Positions 15,433 through 25,072 of a stretch of DNA of 64,000 nt are shown here, piece by piece. The position numbers and the translations under genes were made by a program. Every line of letters begins with the position of its first letter. The first letter of the stretch is position 1. The notes beneath the pieces were generated by a model, which saw only the letters and a program-made list of their open reading frames with translations, had not been told where the DNA came from and did no database searches. The stretch is taken from NCBI RefSeq assembly GCF_900106945.1, contig NZ_FNNE01000012.1, forward strand, positions 36,533-100,532, in the 5' to 3' direction. The stretch is from Marinobacter mobilis. GTDB taxonomy: Bacteria; Pseudomonadota; Gammaproteobacteria; Pseudomonadales; Oleiphilaceae.

Positions 15433-17382
15433 ATGAATAAAATGACTTCACCATTTATGCGGGCTTTGGTACTGGCTCTGCTGCTGCCATTCATGTCATT
15501 GGCGCAGGCCCAGGAAGGGACCTGGCGGCTGAACCTGAAGGACGCTGATATCCGGGCGTTCGTAACCCAGGTGGCTGACATCACCGGCTACAGTTTTGTG
15601 GTCGACCCGCGGGTGAAGGGCAAGGTGACCGTGCTCTCGAGCACACCAATGAACAAGGACGAAATATACGATCTTTTCCTGGCGGTGCTCCATGTGCATG
15701 GTTTTACGGCCATTCCCGGCGAGGATGTCATCAAGGTTATTCAGCAGGTGGATGCCAAGCAGTTGGCCGAGAACCTGGAAGGCTTTGAGACGATACCGTC
15801 AGAGCAGCTGGTGACGCAGGTCATTCAGGTTCACAATGCCAATGCGCTGGAGCTGGTCCCCATTCTTCGGCCGCTGGTCGCGAAATACGGTCACCTGGCG
15901 GCGGTAGCGGCGGCCAATGCGCTGATTATCAGTGACCATCAGGGAAACATTGAACGTATTCAGGATATTGTTGGCGAGCTCGATAGCCCGGCGCAGTATG
16001 AGGTTGAGGTGATCCAGCTGCGGGAAGCCTGGGTGGGTGATATGGTGACCCTGTTGCAGGAACTGGCGCCCTCAGAACTAGGTGCCAGCAGTGCCCAGGA
16101 TGCGGCCCGTAAATACAGCGTTACCGCTGATGAACGCAGTAACCGTTTGATTCTTCGTGGTGATCAGTCATTCCGTGAAAAGATTCGTGGGCTGATTGTC
16201 CAGCTCGACCAGCCCTCAGCCTCGGGTGGTGCGACCAAGGTAATTCGCCTTAACCACGCGGATGCAAAGACCCTGGTGGAGATTCTGAAGGGCGTGATGG
16301 GCGATGTGGTGTCTGAATCCACTGGCACCACCAATGGAGCAGCCAGCGGGCCACGTACCAATTTCTCGGTATTTGCCGATGAGGGTCTTAATGCGCTGGT
16401 GCTGCGCGGAGAGCCATCCCTGATGCAGGAAGCTGAGCTGGTGATTAGCCAGCTGGATGTCCGCCGTGCCCAGGTCTTGATTGAAGCGGCAATTGTCGAG
16501 ATCAGTGATGAGCTCGGTGAGGATCTGGGGGTTCAGTTTGCGGTTGGTGATCAGTCCGGCGGGTCAACCCCGATTGCTGGCACCAACTTCAACAACCTCG
16601 GTGTGAGCGTGACGGACATCCTTGGGGCGATTGTTTCCGATTCGGTGATTGCTCCGGCCACTGGTGGCATTACCATCGGTGCCGGTCAGCGCGATGAGAG
16701 CGGTCTCAGCTGGGGGGTTCTGTTGCAGGCGCTGTCCACATCGGCGGCGGCAAACCTGCTGTCTACCCCCAGCATCATTACCCTGGATAACCAGGAGTCG
16801 GAAATCATCGTCGGTCAGAACGTACCCTTCCGCACGGGTGAATCCACGGTCGCGGGAGATGGCACCACCAACCCGTTCACCACCATTGAGCGCCGGGATA
16901 TCGGTCTGACCCTCAAAGTCACGCCCACCATCAGTGCGGACGGCCTTGTGCGTCTGGTGGTTGAGCAGTCCACGGAAAATATTGCAGACAGCGTAGAGAA
17001 TGCGTCTGACATCGTGACCAACAAGCGGGAAATCAAGACCACGGTGCTGGCAGATGATGGCGAAACCATCGTGCTGGGCGGCCTGATCAAGGATGACTTT
17101 ATGGTCAGTGAGAGCAAGGTGCCTTTCCTGGGTGATATTCCTTACCTGGGACGCCTGTTCAGTTCGACCTCCGAACGCCGGGTCAAACGTAACCTGCTGG
17201 TCTTCCTGCGCCCGACCATCATGTTCGGCAAGGAAGAGGCCATTGCCGCTACCTCGGACAAATTCAATACCATCTGGGAAGTGGACCTGGGTATCCGCGA
17301 GAAGCTTGGTATGCCAGTTGGCGGCGAGGTTCCGGAAACCCCGAACATCGACGCACTGTTTGATCCAGCCTTGAGGCCCTGA
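15433..17382 (+). CDS. gspD: Type II secretion system secretin GspD
   Basis: Outer-membrane secretin channel of 649 residues. A signal peptide (LVLALLLPFMSLAQAQ, cleavage after about residue 27) precedes the N0 domain (LKDADIRAFVTQVADITGYSFVVDPRVKG) and then N1-N3 repeats. The secretin core lies from about residue 345, with VLIEAAIVEISD, the LLSTPSIITLDNQESEI stretch and VPFLGDIPYLGRLFSS near the end. No pilotin gene or gspE-M genes are visible, so the remainder of the system must be elsewhere. The gene ends in a strong terminator. Confidence 0.98.
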   Translation: MNKMTSPFMRALVLALLLPFMSLAQAQEGTWRLNLKDADIRAFVTQVADITGYSFVVDPRVKGKVTVLSSTPMNKDEIYDLFLAVLHVHGFTAIPGEDVIKVIQQVDAKQLAENLEGFETIPSEQLVTQVIQVHNANALELVPILRPLVAKYGHLAAVAAANALIISDHQGNIERIQDIVGELDSPAQYEVEVIQLREAWVGDMVTLLQELAPSELGASSAQDAARKYSVTADERSNRLILRGDQSFREKIRGLIVQLDQPSASGGATKVIRLNHADAKTLVEILKGVMGDVVSESTGTTNGAASGPRTNFSVFADEGLNALVLRGEPSLMQEAELVISQLDVRRAQVLIEAAIVEISDELGEDLGVQFAVGDQSGGSTPIAGTNFNNLGVSVTDILGAIVSDSVIAPATGGITIGAGQRDESGLSWGVLLQALSTSAAANLLSTPSIITLDNQESEIIVGQNVPFRTGESTVAGDGTTNPFTTIERRDIGLTLKVTPTISADGLVRLVVEQSTENIADSVENASDIVTNKREIKTTVLADDGETIVLGGLIKDDFMVSESKVPFLGDIPYLGRLFSSTSERRVKRNLLVFLRPTIMFGKEEAIAATSDKFNTIWEVDLGIREKLGMPVGGEVPETPNIDALFDPALRP

Positions 17383-17408
17383 AACCGCTGGAACCGGAGT
17401 GATTGATA

Positions 17409-17440
17409 TTGGCCCGCGTTGTTACGCGGGCCAATTTTTT
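17409..17440 (+). terminator. Rho-independent terminator after gspD
   Basis: A 10-bp stem TTGGCCCGCG / CGCGGGCCAA with a TTGTTA loop and six following T residues. Reverse-strand use for the convergent M48 gene is unlikely, since its 3' side on that strand is less U-rich. Confidence 0.95.
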
Positions 17441-17542
17441 GGTGCTGCGGAAAGAGGGGTATCCGCAGGGTCTTCGGGTTGGATCGTTCTCCTGCTGGCC
17501 AGGGCATTCCGTCAGGTGGCGGGGTGTTGCGGTTATCTTGTG

Positions 17543-19522
17543 TCAGTGCGTGCCCGGCAGTGGTGGCATCGGGCAATCCAGTTGATCTGCAACCAGTCTC
17601 AGGATGTCATATTCGGTGGCATCCACCTTGCCGTCATGGGTCACGCAGTGGCCACAGGCATCAATAATCGAAGGCTTGAGAAGGGGGGATAGGGCATTGA
17701 GGTGCGTCAGCGCTTCTCTCAGTCTCTTCAGGCTGACCTTCTCCTGTATCGCAGAATCGCTGTCCCCAGCTTCACTGAAACCAGCCATCGCCTCCTTATA
17801 GAGTTTGCCGGCTTCCTTGGGAGTGGCTGTGCCCGCCCTTGCCATCAAACTGAATAACGCACGCAGGTGGCCGGCCACCGGGCGATAGCTGCGATAATGA
17901 ACCCTGGACGCTTTACCTGCATCGGCGGACAGGTGCCGTTGCAGAAAGCTGGTGAGCGCGAACTCGAACAGTGTCATCCGGTTGTCCGCCATCACTAGGA
18001 TCTGCACCTGCTCAGCCAGTAGTGTGCGTTCCTCCGGTGCCAGCTTTCGCAGCGCCGGCATGGCCAGTTCCAGGGCAGGGAAGCGTACCCCGGGGCCAAG
18101 GCGTTCCAGTGTGGGCACCAGCTTCTCGAGCAGATCAGTCTGTGGGCTGAACAGGGGGTGGGAGTCTAGCCGGCTCAGGTACTCGTTACGGGTCGCTGGC
18201 TCCACCCCGGCGGTTACCAACGCATAGCAAAGCTGAACTGCGCCTGAACGGGTATAGAGCAGCTCGCGGAAGGTTGCCGGTAGCTGCTTTAGCAAGGACT
18301 CCGCATACTGTTCATTGTCCCGGGTAACCTGGCCAACCGACGCCGAGAACGCGCCCGCAACCGGCGCCCGGGTCACGGAAGAGAGATTGCGGCTGGTGGC
18401 ACCACTGGCGAAACCTTTAACCTGATCTGCAACCTCTGAACCCTTTGTCGTACCTGTCTTTGAGGCAGCCGCTGCACGAATTTTTTCGGCGGGTACGGAA
18501 TCACGCATCCGGCTTTGCAGGCGTGTCAGCAGGCCGGGCTGAATGGCATTGATGCGTTTCTCGATGGGTGGGTGGGAGGCCAGCAGACTGGAAAACGCCA
18601 TGCGGGCACTCTCGCCAAAACACATATGGTTCATGTCAGTGGCATGACTGGTGGATTTCAGGATGCCGCCCTTGAGCCCGATCTTATAGAGGGCTGCAGC
18701 AATGCCTTCGGGGTTACGGGTGAACTGAACCGAGGATGCGTCCGCTAGCAGTTCCCGCTGGCGGGAAACGGCCGCCTGGATCAGCCGGCCGAAGAATACG
18801 CCAACATAGCCAATAATCAGCAGCGCCAGACCAACAATCGCCAGTGCACCTTGTTGGTTGTCCCGGCGTGACGACATCGAACTGCGATAGGCGCCGCTCT
18901 GGAGCAGGAAACTGCCAATCTGCCCAATGACCAGTATGCCTGCCAGAATGGCGATCAGGCGCACGTTGAGGCGCATGTCTCCATTAAGGATGTGGCTGAA
19001 CTCGTGACCTACCACACCTTGTAACTCATCCCGGCTCAGTTCCGTGAGCGCTCCGTGGGTGACAACCATGACTGCTTCGCTGGCGGTGTAACCGGCCACA
19101 AAGGCGTTGATGCCGCTCTCATGATCCATCACATAGAGTTGAGGCACGGGGACGCCGCTGGCGATGGCCATTTCCTCAACGACATTGCGAAAGCGGCGCT
19201 CTTCCTGATCCTGGGTTGATGGGTCAATGAGGCGGGCTCCGACCATTTGTGCCACTCGCTCACCGCCACCGGCCAGGTCAAGCCAGCGAAACGCTGACAC
19301 CAGCAGGATCAGTCCGGCAACGGTACCCGCGGTGAGCGCGCCATGGCGGGACATCAGCCAGTCAAGGTACGACAGGGACGTGGTTTCGCTGCGGGTGACC
19401 AGGTAACCGACCAGACAAACGGACAGGCTGATCAGAATCACCGCAACCAGAAACAGGAATACCAGTAGGGTCGTGTTGCGCCGGGCGTTGGCCTGGCGCT
19501 CGAAAAAGCCGTGGTTGGACAT
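17543..19522 (-). CDS. M48 family zinc metallopeptidase, membrane-bound
   Basis: HtpX/Ste24-type peptidase of 659 residues, probably acting in inner-membrane protein quality control. Two N-terminal membrane helices (about 18-42 and 62-82) are followed by the catalytic motif HEFSH (173-177) and two more hydrophobic segments (about 186-205 and 225-250). The long C-terminal half, to residue 659, is soluble and ends in a TerB-like stretch (DACGHCVTHDGKVDATEYDILRL). It begins 12 bases after lemA; a LemA-M48 pair is a recurrent bacterial arrangement. The role of the C-terminal half is unknown. Confidence 0.92.
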   Translation of the reverse strand: MSNHGFFERQANARRNTTLLVFLFLVAVILISLSVCLVGYLVTRSETTSLSYLDWLMSRHGALTAGTVAGLILLVSAFRWLDLAGGGERVAQMVGARLIDPSTQDQEERRFRNVVEEMAIASGVPVPQLYVMDHESGINAFVAGYTASEAVMVVTHGALTELSRDELQGVVGHEFSHILNGDMRLNVRLIAILAGILVIGQIGSFLLQSGAYRSSMSSRRDNQQGALAIVGLALLIIGYVGVFFGRLIQAAVSRQRELLADASSVQFTRNPEGIAAALYKIGLKGGILKSTSHATDMNHMCFGESARMAFSSLLASHPPIEKRINAIQPGLLTRLQSRMRDSVPAEKIRAAAASKTGTTKGSEVADQVKGFASGATSRNLSSVTRAPVAGAFSASVGQVTRDNEQYAESLLKQLPATFRELLYTRSGAVQLCYALVTAGVEPATRNEYLSRLDSHPLFSPQTDLLEKLVPTLERLGPGVRFPALELAMPALRKLAPEERTLLAEQVQILVMADNRMTLFEFALTSFLQRHLSADAGKASRVHYRSYRPVAGHLRALFSLMARAGTATPKEAGKLYKEAMAGFSEAGDSDSAIQEKVSLKRLREALTHLNALSPLLKPSIIDACGHCVTHDGKVDATEYDILRLVADQLDCPMPPLPGTH

Positions 19523-19534
19523 GCGGATGAGTGC

Positions 19535-20122
19535 TTAGAAAGAGACTTTTGGAGCCTGTCGGGCTTCTGGAGATTCAAGCTCGAGCTGGGCGGTCTCCTT
19601 GAAAGAGAACATGCCGGCAATGATGTTGTTCGGGAATTTCTCCCGGAAGATGTTGTAGGTCATGACGCCGTCGTTATAGGACTGGCGTGCAAATGACACG
19701 CGGTTCTCGGTACTGGAGAGCTCTTCCATCAATTGCTGGATGGTTTCGTTTGCTTTCAGCTCGGGATAATTTTCTGCCACCGCGTAGAAATTGGCGAGGG
19801 CCTTGCTCAGCATGCCTTCTGCACTGCCCAGACGCTGGATGTTCTTGCTGTCGACCGGATCCCGCGCCGCCGCTTTCTGGGCTTCGATGGCGCCGTTACG
19901 GGCCTCCATGACCTGGGTCAGGGTTGCTTTTTCATGGCTCAGGTAGGCCTTGGCAGATTCCACCAGGTTCGGAATCAGGTCATGGCGACGCTGGAGCTGG
20001 ACATCAATCTGGGCAAAGCCATTCTTGAACTGGTTGCGATAGGTGACCAGGCGGTTGTAGATGGAAATCAGAAAAATAACAACGGCTGCAATAACGCCAA
20101 GGCCAATCAGTGTGGTTGTCAT
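19535..20122 (-). CDS. lemA: LemA family protein
   Basis: Membrane-anchored helical protein of 195 residues. A single N-terminal helix (LIGLGVIAAVVIFLISIYNRLV) leads to the conserved NGFAQIDVQLQRRHDLIPNLVE core, followed by ENYPELKANE and the RQSYNDGVMTYN segment, then FPNNIIAGMF. The family's biochemical role is not established. It lies between an EAL-domain protein (21 bases upstream) and an M48 peptidase (12 bases downstream), so all three are probably one transcript. Confidence 0.97.
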   Translation of the reverse strand: MTTTLIGLGVIAAVVIFLISIYNRLVTYRNQFKNGFAQIDVQLQRRHDLIPNLVESAKAYLSHEKATLTQVMEARNGAIEAQKAAARDPVDSKNIQRLGSAEGMLSKALANFYAVAENYPELKANETIQQLMEELSSTENRVSFARQSYNDGVMTYNIFREKFPNNIIAGMFSFKETAQLELESPEARQAPKVSF

Positions 20123-20143
20123 ACAAGCTCCTTGCTATGGGGG

Positions 20144-22204
20144 TCAGGCATTGTTCTCGATCATCTTATCGTGAAATTTGACTACAAACGACTCAAACTC
20201 CTGACTTTGCAGGGGTTTGCTGAAGAAATAGCCCTGCGCCAGCTGGCAGCCGCGCTGGCGGAGGTAGTGCTCCTGCTCTGGGGTTTCCACGCCTTCGGCA
20301 ATCACCGACAGGTTCAGGCTTTTGCCAAGGTCAATGATGGTATTCGCAATCCGGGTATCTTCCTCGTTGATCAGCAGGTCCCTGACGAATTGCTTGTCAA
20401 TTTTCAGGTGCTGGACGGGCATGCGTTTGAGGTAGGTGAGGGATGAGTATCCGGTACCAAAGTCATCCACCGCAATCTGGATGCCCTTGCGTTTGAAGCG
20501 GTGAAGTTTAGCGATCGCATCTTCAAGATTGGTCATCACGGTGGTTTCGGTCACCTCCAGTTCCAGTCGGTTGGCTGGTAACTGGTGCCGTTCCAGGGTC
20601 TCAAGCACGGTTTCAACGATGTCGTGCTGGCGTAGCTGTACTGCTGAGAGGTTGACGGCAATGCGCATGGGCATGCCTTCGGACGCCCATTGCGCGGCCT
20701 GGTGGCAGGCCTGATCCAGTACCCAGCGGCCGATATCGACAATACTGCCGCTCAGCTCGGCCAGGGGGATAAACAGGTCGGGCGGTACCAGGCCCCGTTC
20801 CGGATGCTCCCAACGCAGCAGCGCTTCTGCACCAATGATACGGCCGTTTTCCAGGCTGATCTGGGGTTGGTAGACAAGGTGGAACTGAGCTTTGTCGAGA
20901 GCGCCGGCAAGATCTTTTTCGAGTCGTTTGCGTTCCCGCATTTCCTGGTCAACGCTGGCTACGTAGAACTGGAAGCAGTTCCGGCTGCCGGTTTTGGCCA
21001 GCGTCATGGTCTGTTCTGCAAAGTGCAGCAGTCGGTCGAGTTGCTCCGCATCATCGGGGAACAGCGCAACGCCGATTGTGGCTGTAATGCCAATGGTGTG
21101 CTCACCCGTGCTGATCGGTTTGCTGAACAGGTGCAGCAGTTTTTCGGCAGTAATGGTGGCCTGGTAGTCATTGTCGAGATCTTTCTCGATAACAACGAAC
21201 TGATCGCTGCCCAATCGCGCCTTGAGAAACTGGCTACCTGGGAGGCTTTCCTCAAGTCGGTCGGCAATGTTTTGCAGGATCAGGTCACCGGACTCGTAAC
21301 CAAACTGGTCATTGATGCTCTTGAAGTCGTCGATGCCGCAGCAGAATACCGACAGTATCTTGTTTTTGCGCCTGGTCTCTTCCATCGCGGCGCCGAGCAA
21401 GCCGAGCAGGTAATCGCGGCTGGGCAGGCCGGTCAACTGGTCGTAACGTGACAGTCGGCTGACCCGTTCTTCGGCTTCCCGCTGCTTCTTCTGGCTGTCC
21501 GAGATGGCCACCAGCAAATTATTGGTGGCGTTGACCCAGAGCCCAAGTTCGTCCTGTTTGTGGCCTTTGAGCGGGGTGATCAGGCGGTTATCGGGGAAGG
21601 CCGGGTCGACCTTCGTCAGCGAATCGATAATTTTGAGCAGAGGTTTGGTCAATAACAGGTGATAGACCATGAACAATACCAGTGCCAGGATCGTGGCGCG
21701 GGCAAGTCCGGAGCCAAAGGTGAGGGTGGCACGTTCAAGCCAGCTGGCGGCGGTGGGACCGGTATCGTAACGGACTTCCAGGTGACCGTAGACGATGTTG
21801 GGGTCTTCACTGCGGGTGAGCGCAATCCGGTAACTGCGTTCTGCCCGGAAGATGGAGTCAGTCAGTTGACGGTACGGGGCATTGGCAAGGGGGCGGGCCT
21901 GCTGGCCAAGTGGCTCGCCGTCGGGATGGCTGATGTTGGCAAAACGGACTGAGCCTTGCTCAAAGAGACCGTCCACCACCTGTTGTGCGAGCTCATCATC
22001 AATGCTGAAGACGGCCTGGGTCGCGGCTTCGCGAACCAGTGCCATGGTTTGCTCGGCCTGGGTATCGAGTTCTGATGACACCCGGCGTGCGTCGATGACA
22101 ATCTGAGCTGCGCTAAGCAAGGCCCCTGACACCAGGGCAATCGACAGTACCCAGCGCAAAATACGGTAACCAAGACGGTGTTCAATCTGGAATGTGCTTT
22201 TCAT
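20144..22204 (-). CDS. Membrane-bound GGDEF/EAL protein, probable c-di-GMP phosphodiesterase
   Basis: Cyclic di-GMP signalling protein of 686 residues. Two membrane helices (about 15-35 and 170-190) bracket a periplasmic sensor region, and a HAMP-like stretch follows. The GGDEF domain (DQLTGLPSRDYLLGL...) has GSDQF instead of GGDEF and is presumed inactive as a cyclase. The EAL domain keeps GAEALLRW, the VTET glutamate, DDFGTGYSSL, the KIDKQFV lysine and AEGVET, so hydrolysis of c-di-GMP is likely. It is the first gene of the lemA-M48 transcript. Confidence 0.93.
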   Translation of the reverse strand: MKSTFQIEHRLGYRILRWVLSIALVSGALLSAAQIVIDARRVSSELDTQAEQTMALVREAATQAVFSIDDELAQQVVDGLFEQGSVRFANISHPDGEPLGQQARPLANAPYRQLTDSIFRAERSYRIALTRSEDPNIVYGHLEVRYDTGPTAASWLERATLTFGSGLARATILALVLFMVYHLLLTKPLLKIIDSLTKVDPAFPDNRLITPLKGHKQDELGLWVNATNNLLVAISDSQKKQREAEERVSRLSRYDQLTGLPSRDYLLGLLGAAMEETRRKNKILSVFCCGIDDFKSINDQFGYESGDLILQNIADRLEESLPGSQFLKARLGSDQFVVIEKDLDNDYQATITAEKLLHLFSKPISTGEHTIGITATIGVALFPDDAEQLDRLLHFAEQTMTLAKTGSRNCFQFYVASVDQEMRERKRLEKDLAGALDKAQFHLVYQPQISLENGRIIGAEALLRWEHPERGLVPPDLFIPLAELSGSIVDIGRWVLDQACHQAAQWASEGMPMRIAVNLSAVQLRQHDIVETVLETLERHQLPANRLELEVTETTVMTNLEDAIAKLHRFKRKGIQIAVDDFGTGYSSLTYLKRMPVQHLKIDKQFVRDLLINEEDTRIANTIIDLGKSLNLSVIAEGVETPEQEHYLRQRGCQLAQGYFFSKPLQSQEFESFVVKFHDKMIENNA

Positions 22205-22395
22205 TCACGCCCAAACTTTGTTGTTATGCCCTTTCCCTGGTAGCCCCGGTTCAGGCCGCCGCCGCTGCAAAGCAATCCTGTTTTTTATGCCAAGGTATTG
22301 GAGTATGCGTCAGCTTACCCGGTTCAGGCAATTCTGATACCGGGTTGAGGCGTATTTGAGAACTGGATGCGCTCTGATTACCGTGACCCAATAAA

Positions 22396-22419
22396 AAACG
22401 CCCGCATAAGCGGGCGTTT
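22396..22419 (-). terminator. Terminator after sodB
   Basis: A 10-bp stem AAACGCCCGC / GCGGGCGTTT with a 4-base loop. On the minus strand it is followed by further T residues, 25 bases after the sodB stop. The rest of the 22205-22443 gap should hold the promoter of the EAL gene; no box stood out. Confidence 0.9.
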
Positions 22420-22443
22420 CTGGAACATCGATCCGGTTAGGGA

Positions 22444-23022
22444 TCAGGCCAGGTTTTCGTTGACGAAATCCCAGTTAACCAGGTTCCAGAATGCTTCCAT
22501 GTAGTTCGGACGAGCATTGCGGTAGTCGATGTAGTAGGCGTGTTCCCAGACATCAACGGTCAGCACAGGCTTGTCAGCTGTGGTCAGCGGGGTTTCTGCG
22601 TTGCTGGTGTTGACGATAGCAACACTGCCGTCAGCCTTCTTCACCAGCCAGGTCCAGCCAGAGCCGAAGTTGTTAACGGCTTTGTCGGTGAATTCCTTCT
22701 TGAAGTTTTCAAAGGAACCGAACGCCTGGTTGATGGCGTCTGCAGCTGCGCCGGTAGGCTCACCACCGCCGTTGGGGGCCAGGCAGTGCCAGTAGAACGT
22801 GTGGTTCCAGACCTGAGCGGCATTGTTGAACAGGGGGCCGCTGGAGTTCTTGATGATTTCTTCCAGGGACTTGCTGGCATCATCAGTGCCTTCAACCAGG
22901 CCGTTCAGCTTGGTGACGTAGGTGTTGTGGTGCTTGCCGTAGTGGTACTCAAGCGTTTCAGCAGAGATGTGTGGTTCCAGTGCGTTCTTTTCGTAGGGCA
23001 GTGCGGGAAGTTCAAATGCCAT
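22444..23022 (-). CDS. sodB: Superoxide dismutase [Fe]
   Basis: Dismutates superoxide in the cytoplasm, 192 residues. The metal ligands lie in LEYHYGKHHNTYV, QVWNHTFYWHCLAPNG and DVWEHAYYIDYRN. AQVWNHTFYW and the length point to the iron-type enzyme (SodB) rather than the manganese type. AGGGAGAACGACCTC precedes the ATG. It is a single gene with its own terminator. No clear Fur box was found in the short upstream region. Confidence 0.97.
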   Translation of the reverse strand: MAFELPALPYEKNALEPHISAETLEYHYGKHHNTYVTKLNGLVEGTDDASKSLEEIIKNSSGPLFNNAAQVWNHTFYWHCLAPNGGGEPTGAAADAINQAFGSFENFKKEFTDKAVNNFGSGWTWLVKKADGSVAIVNTSNAETPLTTADKPVLTVDVWEHAYYIDYRNARPNYMEAFWNLVNWDFVNENLA

Positions 23023-23189
23023 GAGGTCGTTCTCCCTGGTTTCTCTCTATGGATCGGCGGGGTAAGGAGCCCGCCGAATGGGTATTCAAACAGACGCAGG
23101 TGACAGCTTAAGCAGCGTTGTGACCTGTTTCCAGTCGTAACTGATTATTCTGGTGACAAAAAAAGAGTATCGGGGCGGTTGTGCCAAAT

Positions 23190-24305
23190 TCAACCCCGGG
23201 TGAGCGAACAACTGAACTCGGGCGAGCCCGGCAGAAATTCAGCGCAGTTACGTACCCGCCAGACCAGCTCTTCATAGCTGTCTGCCAGGATGTTGATGTG
23301 CCCCAGCTTGCGGCCCGGGCGCTCGCCTTTGTCGTACAAATGAACATGAGCGTAGGGCAGCCTCAGAATGCTGTCGATATCACCGTGCTCTCCGATGATG
23401 TTGATCATGCAGCTGACTCCCCGGGCGGCAGTATCGCCGAGGGCATGACCGCTGACAGCCCGAATGTGGTTTTCAAACTGACTGGTGGAAGCTCCCTCGA
23501 TCGTCCAGTGGCCGGAGTTATGGACCCGTGGTGCCATCTCGTTGGCGACCAGGCCGTTTTCCGTCTCGAACAGTTCAAGAGTGAGCACGCCAACATAGTC
23601 GAGCTCACTGAGCAGGGCGCGGATGTAACGCTCGGCTTCACTGCGGGTGTCCGGAGACAGGCCAGGAGCCGGGGCAATGGAGTAGCGCAGGATACCTTCG
23701 TGGTGGGTGTTTTCCGCCATGGGGTAGAAGGCAATGTCGCCATCTTCAGCGCGAGCCGCAATCATCGACACTTCGCGGGAAAACTCGACAAACTTCTCGA
23801 CAATCAGGCGGGGATGACCAATGGACTTCCACGCTTCTGCCGCTTCTTCAGGTGAGCGCAGCACGGCCTGGCCCTTGCCGTCATAGCCTTCGGTGTTGGA
23901 TTTCGCCACCACCGGGCAGCCCAGCTCCTCGGCTGCCTTCTTAAGGCTGTCCGCACAGGTCGCAATCTTCCACTGAGGGGTGGGAATGCCCAGTTCGCCA
24001 AACAGGGTTTTCTCGGCTTCCCGGTTCTGACACACCTGCAGCGCCCGGGGAGAAGGATAGACCGGCTTCTCAGCGGCGATCTTTTCGGCAACCTCGACCG
24101 GCAGGTGTTCAAATTCGTAGGTGACCCGGTCAACCCGACTCAGGAAGTCATCAAGATAGCGCCCGTCGCGATCGACGATGACTTCACCAATACCGACACT
24201 GGGGCTTCCGGACAGGTCGTAGAAAACGAAGGTCTTGGCCAACGGATAGCCTGCCAGGGCCAGCATTCTGCCCAGCTGTCCGGCGCCTAGAACACCAATT
24301 CGCAT
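23190..24305 (-). CDS. purK: N5-carboxyaminoimidazole ribonucleotide synthase
   Basis: ATP-grasp enzyme that carboxylates AIR with bicarbonate to N5-CAIR in purine synthesis, 371 residues. The start MRIGVLGAGQLGRMLALAGYPL is the PurK signature, and VAKSNTEGYDGKGQAVL and LTLELFETENGLVANEMAPRVHNSGHWTIEG are the ATP-grasp and substrate motifs. The start is ATG 24305 with GGGAGATCTCC upstream. The frame stays open further upstream over purE but is non-coding there. It follows purE on the same strand; the two act in sequence. Confidence 0.98.
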   Translation of the reverse strand: MRIGVLGAGQLGRMLALAGYPLAKTFVFYDLSGSPSVGIGEVIVDRDGRYLDDFLSRVDRVTYEFEHLPVEVAEKIAAEKPVYPSPRALQVCQNREAEKTLFGELGIPTPQWKIATCADSLKKAAEELGCPVVAKSNTEGYDGKGQAVLRSPEEAAEAWKSIGHPRLIVEKFVEFSREVSMIAARAEDGDIAFYPMAENTHHEGILRYSIAPAPGLSPDTRSEAERYIRALLSELDYVGVLTLELFETENGLVANEMAPRVHNSGHWTIEGASTSQFENHIRAVSGHALGDTAARGVSCMINIIGEHGDIDSILRLPYAHVHLYDKGERPGRKLGHINILADSYEELVWRVRNCAEFLPGSPEFSCSLTRG

Positions 24306-24360
24306 GGAGATCTCCCGAAATTCTCTATAAAAGGGCTTGGATTCAGCGTGCCGCAGACAC

Positions 24361-24852
24361 TCAGGACGCTTTCGGGTCAGGGTTGTCCAGCACCGTCTGG
24401 GTTTGCTGGGCGCGGAAGGTCTCAACCGCCTGACGCACGGTATCGTCAAAGGTGCCGATGATCTGGGCTGCCAGCAAGCCTGCATTGGTTGCGCCGGCCT
24501 TGCCAATCGCCAGAGTTCCGACGGCAATGCCACCAGGCATCTGTACGATGGACAGGAGCGAATCAAGCCCGTTCAGGGCTTTTGACTGAACCGGAACACC
24601 GAGCACCGGAAGTGACGTCTGGGAGGCAACCATACCGGGAAGGTGGGCTGCGCCACCGGCACCTGCGATGATGACCTTGAGGCCCCGTTCGGAGGCGGAT
24701 TTTGCGTAATCGAACAACAGATCTGGTGTCCGGTGAGCCGATACCACACGGGTTTCGTACGGTACTCCCAGTTTATCCAGCATATCAGCCGCGTGCTCCA
24801 TGGTCGGCCAGTCCGACTTGGAGCCCATGATGAGTCCTACCTGCGCTTGCAT
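24361..24852 (-). CDS. purE: N5-carboxyaminoimidazole ribonucleotide mutase
   Basis: Converts N5-CAIR to CAIR, the step after PurK, 163 residues. VGLIMGSKSDWPTMEHAADML, VVSAHRTPDLLFDYA and IIAGAGGAAHLPGMVA are the conserved substrate loops, and VQMPGGIAVGTLAIG is the class I signature. It precedes purK by 55 bases and probably shares a promoter upstream of 24852. Confidence 0.98.
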   Translation of the reverse strand: MQAQVGLIMGSKSDWPTMEHAADMLDKLGVPYETRVVSAHRTPDLLFDYAKSASERGLKVIIAGAGGAAHLPGMVASQTSLPVLGVPVQSKALNGLDSLLSIVQMPGGIAVGTLAIGKAGATNAGLLAAQIIGTFDDTVRQAVETFRAQQTQTVLDNPDPKAS

Positions 24853-25072
24853 AAGTAGTGGTCCCGAAGGTTATCAAGAAAGCCGGCCATTGTATGTACT
24901 GCCAGTAGCGCATGCAAATACCACCGGACTCCCTTGGTCGCGAGCCTTAAGCGGGGGTATCATCAAGGCCTTAATTTTAGTGGAGAATGGCTCTGCTGGC
25001 GATGCCCGGAGCCTGACTCCTGAGTCGTTTTTTTGACTGTGGGGTCGCGCAGTCCAGTCAGAAGAGGTTGTT

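Noticed and set aside
22205..23189. Fur box near sodB
   Set aside because: No convincing GATAATGATTATC-like repeat was found in the flanking regions.
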